A DNA stretch of 6,417 bases from Actinomycetota bacterium. Lineage in GTDB: Bacteria; Actinomycetota; Nitriliruptoria; Euzebyales; Egibacteraceae. Made by a program: the position numbers and the translations under genes. The stretch covers positions 1-6,417 of the forward strand of contig JAHWKQ010000133.1 in assembly GCA_019347785.1 (NCBI GenBank). Direction: 5' to 3'. Shown here piece by piece: positions 1 to 5,065 of the stretch; the stretch's first letter is position 1; every line of letters starts with the position of its first letter. Under the pieces are notes generated by a model. That model ran no database searches. It saw only the letters and a program-made list of their open reading frames with translations, and was not told where the DNA came from.

Positions 1-521
1 GAGTCGAGCTCCAGCAGCTGCTGGCGCTCCCGCAGCTCCACCTGCACCGCCGCGGCCGCCAGCCATCCGAGGCGCACAGGGTCCCGCGGCAGCCGGGCGA
101 GCAGCTCCTCCGGGGCGCCCAGTCCCGACAGGTAGGGCGCCAGCACCGCGCGCAGGTCGCGCGCGCGGCCCGCGTCGCCGGGCTCCACGGGCGGGTCGGC
201 CAGGAGCTCGACCTCCGCGCGCGGGTAGGGTGCGGCGGGCAGCGAACGGCGGACGCGGAAGCGCTGGACGCCCCTCGTCGCCAGGTCGTAGCGCCCGGCG
301 GCCAGCTCCTCCACCGTCTCGATGTGCGCGACGGTGCCGACGTCGAAGATCTCGGGGTAGGCGTCGGTCTCGCAGCCCGACCTGATGGCCACGACCCCGA
401 AGCGGCGCCCGACGCGAAGGCAGTCGCCGAGCATGCGACGGTAGCGCGGCTCGAACACGTGCAAAGGCAGTGGGCGGCCCGGGAACAGCACCACGCGGAG
501 GGGGAACAGCGGCAGCTCCAT
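1..521 (-). CDS. LON substrate-binding-domain protein (stand-alone LON N-domain), 3' part cut by window edge
   Basis: Reading the minus strand from the ATG at 521-519 gives 173 complete codons without a stop, running off the left edge. The protein begins MELPLFPLRVVLFPG and continues with PLPLHVFEPRYRRML, the classic opening of the LON substrate-binding domain (Lon protease N-domain, PUA-like fold). It then has the usual FGVV, VGTVAHI and GRYDLATRGVQRFRV strands, followed by a helical part rich in Leu, Glu and Arg (residues about 110-173). No AAA+ or protease domain is present so far. Bacterial proteins of this type are typically short single-domain proteins of about 200 residues, so little is probably missing. 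Its role is not established; binding of unfolded or damaged protein is inferred from the Lon homology. It diverges from hisD. No clear Shine-Dalgarno precedes the ATG, and a -10-like hexamer lies 8 nt upstream, suggesting a leaderless transcript. The family call is firm; the cellular role is unknown. Confidence 0.9.
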   Translation of the reverse strand, partial: MELPLFPLRVVLFPGRPLPLHVFEPRYRRMLGDCLRVGRRFGVVAIRSGCETDAYPEIFDVGTVAHIETVEELAAGRYDLATRGVQRFRVRRSLPAAPYPRAEVELLADPPVEPGDAGRARDLRAVLAPYLSGLGAPEELLARLPRDPVRLGWLAAAAVQVELRERQQLLELD

Positions 522-529
522 TCAAGCCA

Positions 530-535
530 AGCCTA
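530..535 (-). promoter_or_regulatory. Candidate -10 element for a leaderless LON-domain transcript
   Basis: On the minus strand the hexamer TAGGCT (TANNNT type) ends 8 nt before the ATG. That is the distance expected if transcription starts at or next to the A of the start codon, as is common in Actinomycetota. No AGGAGG-like site lies between. I see no convincing -35 element. The call rests on pattern and spacing only. Confidence 0.4.
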
Positions 536-536
536 C

Positions 537-558
537 GTGCCCGCTCCCGGGCGGGCAC
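537..558. repeat. Inverted repeat, 8-bp perfect arms, in the LON/hisD divergent region
   Basis: GTGCCCGC at 537-544 is the exact reverse complement of GCGGGCAC at 551-558, with a 6-nt spacer (545-550). It lies directly upstream of the candidate -10 hexamer of the divergent LON-domain gene, where an operator or activator site could sit. A second, shorter palindrome follows (GCCGGG at 566-571 with CCCGGC at 573-578). Short GC palindromes arise easily in DNA this GC-rich, so the structure is certain but the function is not. Confidence 0.4.
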
Positions 559-588
559 CGTGCGTGCCGGGGCCCGGCGGGAAGTCGA

Positions 589-594
589 TACAGT
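589..594 (+). promoter_or_regulatory. Candidate -10 element for the his operon
   Basis: TACAGT fits the actinobacterial TANNNT -10 pattern and lies in one of the few AT-containing patches of the divergent region (GTCGATACAGTC). Transcription would begin near 601, giving a leader of roughly 55 nt before hisD. No clear -35 hexamer is seen 16-18 bp upstream. The assignment is tentative. Confidence 0.35.
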
Positions 595-619
595 CGGGGC
601 GGGTGGGTCACCCGCCCCG
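595..619. repeat. Inverted repeat with 10-bp perfect arms at the presumed hisD transcription start
   Basis: CGGGGCGGGT at 595-604 pairs perfectly with ACCCGCCCCG at 610-619, leaving a 5-nt spacer (605-609). It follows directly after the candidate -10 hexamer and ends about 35 nt before the hisD start. It could be a repressor operator overlapping the start site, or a hairpin at the 5' end of the his mRNA. No run of T follows, so a classical intrinsic terminator is unlikely. The leader has no run of His codons, so a histidine-peptide attenuator is not supported. Confidence 0.5.
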
Positions 620-643
620 TCCCAAACCGCAGACCCGCCGGCC

Positions 644-650
644 GAAGAGA
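644..650 (+). promoter_or_regulatory. Purine-rich ribosome-binding site deciding the hisD start
   Basis: GAAGAGA ends 4 nt before the ATG at 655, but only 1 nt before the in-frame GTG at 652. The spacing therefore favours ATG 655, though the match to AGGAGG is modest. Confidence 0.4.
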
Positions 651-654
651 CGTG

Positions 655-1959
655 ATGCTGACGCCCATCGACTTGCGCGGCGACCCGCGCGATCCCGGCG
701 GCCGCCTGCCCCGGGCGTCGCCGGAGACGATCGCCTCGGCCCGCGAGACGGTGCTCGCCATCCTGCGGGCCGTCCGCCGCGACGGCGACGAGGCGGTGCG
801 CCGCCTCACGCGCGAGCTCGACGGCTGGGAGGGGCGCGACCCCGCGGTGGACCCCGCGCAGGCGACCCGGGCCCTGGCGGGGCTCGACCCTCCGCTGCGC
901 GAGGCGCTCGAGCGGGCCGCCGGGCAGGTGCGCTGGTTCCACGAGCGGGCGCAGCCAAAGGACTGGATGAGCGAGCGCGACGGCGCCGTCCTGGGGGTGC
1001 GGCACCACCCGCTGCGCCGCGTCGGCGTGTACGTGCCGGGCGGGCGCGCCGCCTACCCGTCGACCCTGCTCATGACCGTCGTGCCGGCCAGGGTCGCCGG
1101 CGTCGACGAGGTCGTCGTGTGCACCCCGCCCGACCCCGAGGGGCGGGTCGACGCCACGGTGCTCGCGGCCGCCGCCCTCGCCGGCGCGGACCGCGTGCTG
1201 CGCGTCGGCGGGGCGCAGGCCGTGGCGGCCATGGCCTACGGCACGGAGTCGGTGCCCGGCTGCGACAAGGTCGTCGGCCCGGGCAACGTGTACGTCGCCG
1301 AGGCAAAGCGGCAGGTGGCCGCCGAGGGTGCCTGCGGCATCGACGCGCCGGCGGGGGTGACCGAGGTCGCCGTCATCGCGGACGACACGGCCGACCCGCG
1401 GCTCGTGGCCGTCGACCTCGTCGCCCAGGCCGAGCACGACCCGTTGGCCACCTGTCTGCTCATCACCCCCTCGCCGGGCCTGGCGGCCCGGGTGGGCGAC
1501 GCGCTGGCGGAGGAGGTCGCAGCCACCCGCCACGCCGAGCGGGTGCGCACGGCTCTGACCGGCCAGGGGGCGGTCGCGCTCGTCGATGATCTGGACCACG
1601 CCGTGACGGTCGCCGACGCGTTCGCCGCGGAGCACCTGGAGGTGCAGACGGCCGACGCGGCCACGGTCGCCGGCCGCGTGCGGACCGCCGGCGCGATCTT
1701 CGTCGGCCGCCACACGCCGGTGTCCCTGGGCGACTACTGCGCCGGCCCCAACCACACGCTGCCGACCGGCGGCACCGCGCGCTTCGCCGGCGGGCTGCGC
1801 ACCGACGACTTCCTGGTCCCGGTCAACTGGGTGCAGTACGGACCCGCCGCCCTGGCCGACCTGGCCCCGGTCGTGCGGGCCTTGAGCGACGCCGAGGACC
1901 TGCCGGCGCACGCGCGCGCCGTACAGGCCCGCCTGGAGGCGGACGGGAGCGCGTCGTGA
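655..1959 (+). CDS. hisD: Histidinol dehydrogenase
   Basis: HisD oxidises L-histidinol to L-histidine in two NAD+-dependent steps, the last reactions of histidine synthesis, in the cytoplasm as a Zn-dependent homodimer. From ATG 655 the protein has 434 residues, normal for the family. Visible signatures are VGVYVPGGRAAYPS, VVGPGNVYVAEAK, DLVAQAEHD, AAEHLE and GPNHTLPTGGTARF. The zinc ligands known from the E. coli enzyme are all present: Gln258 and His261 in AQAEHD, Asp360 before YCAGPNH, and His419 in LPAHAR. The catalytic pair is Glu326-His327. The usual PAGPSE loop reads PAGVTE, with Thr236 at the position of the substrate-contacting Ser; Thr there also occurs, as I recall, in other actinobacterial enzymes. 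An in-frame GTG at 652 is an alternative start, but the ribosome-site spacing favours ATG 655. It heads the operon, and its TGA overlaps the hisC GTG by 4 nt. Confidence 0.97.
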   Translation: MLTPIDLRGDPRDPGGRLPRASPETIASARETVLAILRAVRRDGDEAVRRLTRELDGWEGRDPAVDPAQATRALAGLDPPLREALERAAGQVRWFHERAQPKDWMSERDGAVLGVRHHPLRRVGVYVPGGRAAYPSTLLMTVVPARVAGVDEVVVCTPPDPEGRVDATVLAAAALAGADRVLRVGGAQAVAAMAYGTESVPGCDKVVGPGNVYVAEAKRQVAAEGACGIDAPAGVTEVAVIADDTADPRLVAVDLVAQAEHDPLATCLLITPSPGLAARVGDALAEEVAATRHAERVRTALTGQGAVALVDDLDHAVTVADAFAAEHLEVQTADAATVAGRVRTAGAIFVGRHTPVSLGDYCAGPNHTLPTGGTARFAGGLRTDDFLVPVNWVQYGPAALADLAPVVRALSDAEDLPAHARAVQARLEADGSAS

Positions 1960-3038
1960 GCCCGCACGCACCGCGCCGGCGGGTCCCGGTGCGCACGGAC
2001 CTGGTCGGCGTCGAGCCCTACGGCGCGCCACAGCTCGACGTGCCGGTCCGGCTCAACACGAACGAGACGCCGTTCCCGCCGCCGGCGGCCTTCGGCGAAC
2101 AGCTCGCCAAGCGGGTCGCTTCGCTGGAGCTGCACCGCTACCCGGACCGCCGGGCGTGGTCGCTGCGCACCGCGCTGGGCGGCCGCTTCGGGCTGCCGGC
2201 CGAGCGGGTGTGGGCGGCGAACGGCTCGAACGAGGTGCTGCTGCAGCTGTTCCAGGCGTACGGCGGCATGGGCCGGACGCTGCTGTTGTGCCGTCCGGGC
2301 TACTCGGCGCACCCGCTCATCGCGCGCGTCGCCGCCACGGACCATGTCGAGGTCGAGCTCGACGCCGGCCTGCGCCTGTCGCCGGCGGCGGCGGCCGGAG
2401 CGGTGCGGGCACACCGGCCCGACCTGGTGTGCGTGGCCAGCCCGAACAACCCCACCGGCATCCCCGTGAGCCTGGACACCGTGCGCGCGCTGCACGACGC
2501 CGGCGACGGGCTGGTCGTCTGCGACGAGGCCTACGTCGAGTTCGGGGCCGCCAGCGCCGCCGAGCTGCTCGACGAGCTGCCCCGCCTGGTGGTCTGCCGC
2601 ACCTTCTCGAAGGCCTTCCGCCTGGCGGGCGTGCGCCTGGGCTACCTGCTGGCCCATGACTGGGTCGTCGACGACCTGCGCGCGGTCCGCCTGCCCTATC
2701 ACCTCGACGCGATGACACAGGAGGCCGGCACGCTCGCCTGCGAGCTGGCCGGGGAGATGACCGCCCACATCCAGGCCATCGTCGCCGAGCGCGAGCGGGT
2801 CCGGGCGGCGCTGGCGGATCTCGACGGCGTGGGGGTGTTCGACTCGGCCGCCAATTTCCTGCTGTTCCGCACCCGTGTGCCCGCCGTGTGGGAGGCTCTG
2901 CTCGACCGCGGCGTGCTGGTGCGGGACTTCTCCGACCGGCCCGGGCTGGCCGGCTGCCTGCGGGTGACGATCGGCACGCCCGCCGAGAACGACGCCTTCC
3001 TGACCGCCCTGGAGGACAGCCTGCATGCGCACCCGTAG
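1956..3038 (+). CDS. hisC: Histidinol-phosphate aminotransferase
   Basis: HisC is a class I/II PLP-dependent aminotransferase that converts imidazole-acetol phosphate and glutamate to histidinol phosphate and 2-oxoglutarate. The protein has 360 residues, typical for HisC. N-terminal RLNTNETPF is the family's substrate-entrance motif. Cofactor-site residues are Asn165 in SPNNPTG, Asp190 in VCDEAYVEF, the Schiff-base Lys219 in FSKAFRLAGVRLGY, and the carboxylate-binding Arg336 in LRVTIGTP. The GTG start at 1956 shares four bases (GTGA) with the hisD stop. A GGGAG motif at 1945-1949 stands 6 nt ahead of it, so translation is probably coupled to hisD. The 3' end overlaps hisB by 14 nt. Related aminotransferases acting on aromatic amino acids look similar, but position within the his operon makes HisC by far the best call. 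Confidence 0.97.
   Translation: MSPHAPRRRVPVRTDLVGVEPYGAPQLDVPVRLNTNETPFPPPAAFGEQLAKRVASLELHRYPDRRAWSLRTALGGRFGLPAERVWAANGSNEVLLQLFQAYGGMGRTLLLCRPGYSAHPLIARVAATDHVEVELDAGLRLSPAAAAGAVRAHRPDLVCVASPNNPTGIPVSLDTVRALHDAGDGLVVCDEAYVEFGAASAAELLDELPRLVVCRTFSKAFRLAGVRLGYLLAHDWVVDDLRAVRLPYHLDAMTQEAGTLACELAGEMTAHIQAIVAERERVRAALADLDGVGVFDSAANFLLFRTRVPAVWEALLDRGVLVRDFSDRPGLAGCLRVTIGTPAENDAFLTALEDSLHAHP
3011..3016 (+). promoter_or_regulatory. Strong ribosome-binding site for hisB inside hisC
   Basis: GGAGGA within the last codons of hisC ends 8 nt before the ATG at 3025. It is the best Shine-Dalgarno match in the operon. It fixes the hisB start despite the 14-nt overlap with hisC. Confidence 0.7.
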
Positions 3039-3609
3039 CGCCGAGGTCGCCCGGGAGACGGCCGAGACCACCGTCCGTGTCACGCTCGGGCTGGATGGCG
3101 ACGGGCGGGCCGAGGTGGCCACCGGCGTGCCGTTCTTCGACCACATGCTGGCCCAGCTGGGCCGCCACGCCCGCCTTGACCTCGTCGTCCGCACGGCCGG
3201 CGACCTGCAGGTCGACGCCCACCACACCGTGGAGGACACCGGCATCGCGCTCGGCCAGGCCCTCCAGCGGGCGCTGGGGGACAAGGCCGGGATCGAGCGC
3301 TTCGGGGACGCGACCGTGCCCATCGACGAGGCGCTCGTGCGTGCCGCCGTCGACCTCTCGGGGCGACCCTACCTGGTCTACGAGGCCGAGACGCCGGTCG
3401 AGCTCGTGGGCACCTACGAGACGACGCTGACGCGGCACTTCTTCGAGTCCCTCATCGCCAACGCCCGCATCACCCTGCACGTGGCCGCGCTGGCGGGGGA
3501 CAACAGCCACCACATCCAGGAGGCGGTCTTCAAGGCCGTCGCGGTCGCGCTGCGCCGGGCGCTAGTTGTCAGGGGCACAACCGTGCCGTCAACCAAGGGG
3601 ACGCTGTAG
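3025..3609 (+). CDS. hisB: Imidazoleglycerol-phosphate dehydratase (monofunctional)
   Basis: HisB dehydrates imidazoleglycerol phosphate to imidazole-acetol phosphate in a Mn-dependent 24-mer. At 194 residues this is the dehydratase domain alone, without the N-terminal histidinol-phosphatase domain of the enterobacterial fusion, so that step must be encoded elsewhere. The two internally repeated metal-binding motifs are complete: DAHHTVEDTG (His66, His67, Glu70) and DNSHHIQEAVFKA (His162, His163, Glu166). FFDHML (His40), the ET pair near the N-terminus, DEAL and the C-terminal VPSTKG are also present. The ATG at 3025 has a strong ribosome site. The last 15 codons are odd: CTA, GTT, AGG, ACA and TCA occur within codons 180-189, whereas AT-ending codons are very sparse in the preceding 179. 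The stop lies 3 nt before hisH. Confidence 0.97.
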   Translation: MRTRSAEVARETAETTVRVTLGLDGDGRAEVATGVPFFDHMLAQLGRHARLDLVVRTAGDLQVDAHHTVEDTGIALGQALQRALGDKAGIERFGDATVPIDEALVRAAVDLSGRPYLVYEAETPVELVGTYETTLTRHFFESLIANARITLHVAALAGDNSHHIQEAVFKAVAVALRRALVVRGTTVPSTKGTL

Positions 3610-3612
3610 ACG

Positions 3613-4242
3613 ATGGCGGCGCCTCGGGTCGCGGTGCTCGACTACGACGCCGGCAACCTGCGCTCGGCTCAGAAGGCGCTGGTGCGGGCCGGCGCCGACG
3701 CGGTCGTCACGTCCCACCCCGGACGGGCGGCGGCCGCCGACGCCATCGTCGTGCCGGGCGTCGGCCACTTCGGGCAGTGCGTCCGGCGGTTCCGCGCCGC
3801 CGGGCTCGACGCCCTCGTGCGCGACTGGGTGGCCCGGGCCCGGCCGCTGCTGGGCGTGTGCGTCGGCATGCAGATCCTCTACGCCCACAGCGAGGAGGAC
3901 CCCGACGCGCGCGGCCTGGGCGTCCTGCCGGGCCGGGTGCGCCGGCTGCCGTCTGACGTGACCGTGCCGCACATGGGCTGGAACCGGCTGAACGCCGTGC
4001 GCGACGACCCCCTGCTCGAAGGCCTGGCCGACGAGCGCGTGTACTTCGTGCACTCCTACTACGCCGAGCCCGCCGACGACGCCCAGGTGCTGGCGACCTG
4101 CGCGTACGGCCCGGGCTTTCCCGGCATCGTCCGTGTCGGGTCGGTCGCCGCCACGCAGTTCCATCCGGAGAAGTCCGGGGACGTGGGCGGACGGCTGCTG
4201 GCCAACTTCGTCGCCGACGTCGCCTCCGGCCACGCGTCGTGA
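3613..4242 (+). CDS. hisH: Imidazole glycerol phosphate synthase, glutamine amidotransferase subunit
   Basis: HisH hydrolyses glutamine and channels ammonia to HisF, which uses it to convert PRFAR to IGP and AICAR. The 209-residue protein is a class I (triad) amidotransferase. It opens with VAVLDYDAGNLRS, has the oxyanion-strand motif PGVGHFG, the nucleophile Cys83 in GVCVGMQ, and His184 and Glu186 in QFHPEKSG completing the triad. PHMGWN and YFVHSYY are HisH-specific, separating it from GuaA, CarA and TrpG. The family's common GICLGMQ motif reads GVCVGMQ here, a conservative change. An in-frame TAG at 3607 leaves ATG 3613 as the first possible start. AAGGGG at 3595-3600 is a ribosome site with rather long spacing (12 nt), so coupling to hisB termination 3 nt upstream probably helps. 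The 3' end shares GTGA with hisA. Confidence 0.97.
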   Translation: MAAPRVAVLDYDAGNLRSAQKALVRAGADAVVTSHPGRAAAADAIVVPGVGHFGQCVRRFRAAGLDALVRDWVARARPLLGVCVGMQILYAHSEEDPDARGLGVLPGRVRRLPSDVTVPHMGWNRLNAVRDDPLLEGLADERVYFVHSYYAEPADDAQVLATCAYGPGFPGIVRVGSVAATQFHPEKSGDVGGRLLANFVADVASGHAS

Positions 4243-4973
4243 CCCTCACCGTGTACCCGGCCGTCGACATCCGCGGCGGGCGCGCCGTGCGACTGGCGCG
4301 CGGGCAGGTCGACGAGGAGACGGTCTACGACGACGACCCCGTGGCGGCCGCCCTGCGCTTCGCCGAGGCCGGGGCGCAGTGGCTGCACGTCGTCGACCTG
4401 GACGCCGCCTTCGCGGGCAGGCCGCGCAACCGCAGGGTGATCGCCGACATCGTCGACGCCACCGGGGTCCGGGTGCAGGCCAGTGGGGGCATCCGCTCCA
4501 TGGCCGACGTCGACGAGTCCCTCGGGTACGGGGCGAGCCGGGTGGTGATCGGCACCATGGCGCTGGAGGAGCCGTCGTTCGTGGCCGCCGCCGTCGCCGA
4601 GCACGGTGACCGGGTCGCGGTCGCCCTGGACGCCGAGGGCACACGCCTGCGCGCTCGCGGCTGGACCACCGACGCCGGGGACCTGTTCGCCGCCCTGCAT
4701 CACTTCACGCTCCTGGGCGTGGCCCGCTTCGTGTCGACCGACGTCGCCCGCGACGGCATGCTGCGCGGCCCCAACGTCGCCCGGCTGCGAGATGTCGCGG
4801 AGTCGACGACGGCGCGGGTCACCGCCAGCGGGGGAGTGTCGTCGCTGGGGGACCTGCGGGCGCTGGCGACCGCCCATGAGCGCGTCGACGCCGCGATCGT
4901 CGGCAAGGCCCTCTACGCCGGGCGGTTCACGTTGCCCGAGGCGCTGGCCGCGGTGGCCGGCCACACCACCTGA
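4239..4973 (+). CDS. hisA: Phosphoribosyl isomerase, HisA family, PriA-like
   Basis: HisA is a TIM-barrel isomerase that converts ProFAR to PRFAR, the substrate of HisH-HisF. The 244-residue protein has the two half-barrel catalytic acids, Asp10 in YPAVDI and Asp168 in STDVARDG, plus phosphate-binding SGGIR and SGGVSSL loops. Several features match PriA, the actinobacterial enzyme that also performs the TrpF reaction of tryptophan synthesis: Ser82 in SGGIR, where ordinary HisA usually has GGG; Arg140 and Trp142 in RARGWTTDAGDL, aligning by eye with Arg143 and Trp145 of M. tuberculosis PriA; and the C-terminal AIVGKALYAGRFTLPEALAAV. Dual function is inference: whether trpF exists elsewhere in the genome cannot be seen. 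The GTG start overlaps the hisH stop (GTGA) without a good ribosome site, implying coupling. This is the last gene of the tight block; 88 nt separate it from the next. Confidence 0.94.
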   Translation: MTLTVYPAVDIRGGRAVRLARGQVDEETVYDDDPVAAALRFAEAGAQWLHVVDLDAAFAGRPRNRRVIADIVDATGVRVQASGGIRSMADVDESLGYGASRVVIGTMALEEPSFVAAAVAEHGDRVAVALDAEGTRLRARGWTTDAGDLFAALHHFTLLGVARFVSTDVARDGMLRGPNVARLRDVAESTTARVTASGGVSSLGDLRALATAHERVDAAIVGKALYAGRFTLPEALAAVAGHTT

Positions 4974-5031
4974 GGGCGGGCGACGGGCCCGGCGACGGCG
5001 GCTCCTGCACGGTTCCGCGGCGTGGGCGCAC

Positions 5032-5037
5032 TAGCCT
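5032..5037 (+). promoter_or_regulatory. Candidate -10 element for the peptidoglycan hydrolase gene
   Basis: TAGCCT (TANNNT type) lies in the 88-nt gap after hisA. Transcription would start at about 5044-5045, where a GTG codon begins. No clear -35 element is visible. I found no convincing intrinsic terminator for the hisA end in this gap, only the short palindrome CGGGCCCG at 4984-4991, so readthrough from the his operon remains possible. Confidence 0.4.
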
Positions 5038-5044
5038 CCATCGC

Positions 5045-5065
5045 GTGTCCGAGGCGGCCGTGTGA
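5045..5065 (+). other. Possible six-codon leaderless mini-cistron (MSEAAV) overlapping the hydrolase start
   Basis: GTG at 5045, placed 7 nt after the TAGCCT hexamer, opens a six-codon frame, MSEAAV, that stops with TGA at 5063-5065. The stop shares GTGA with the GTG start of the downstream hydrolase, the same overlap used between hisD/hisC and hisH/hisA. It could be a leaderless mini-cistron that delivers ribosomes to the hydrolase start. It may equally be chance, because GAGG at 5051-5054 gives the hydrolase its own ribosome site 7 nt ahead. Confidence 0.25.

Noticed and set aside
595..654. Histidine attenuator leader peptide or T-box riboswitch upstream of hisD
   Set aside because: The leader has no run of His codons and no terminated short frame rich in them. 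At about 55 nt it is too short for a T-box, and no terminator with a T run is present.
1351..1368. HisD loop PAGVTE instead of PAGPSE, considered as a possible active-site defect
   Set aside because: Thr in place of Ser keeps the hydroxyl and is, from memory, usual in actinobacterial HisD. All zinc and catalytic residues are intact.
324..1589. Plus-strand open frame of 421 codons overlapping the LON-domain gene and hisD
   Set aside because: It runs antisense to the LON-domain gene and out of frame through hisD, with an extremely Arg/Gly/Pro-rich translation typical of a shifted frame.
1734..3323. Long minus-strand open frame of 529 codons opposite hisD, hisC and hisB
   Set aside because: It lies antisense to three genes with full catalytic motifs. 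Its translation is Arg/Pro/Ala/Ser-rich without recognisable motifs. Such frames are expected opposite GC-rich coding DNA.
2317..3513. Minus-strand open frame of 398 codons opposite hisC and hisB
   Set aside because: Antisense shadow; the translation degenerates into Arg/Pro/Gly-rich low complexity and overlaps two certain genes.
4059..4964. Minus-strand open frame of 301 codons opposite hisH and hisA
   Set aside because: No family motifs, and fully covered by two well-supported genes.
4974..5061. Intrinsic terminator after hisA
   Set aside because: Only the loopless palindrome CGGGCCCG and scattered GC repeats are present; no stem-loop followed by T residues.
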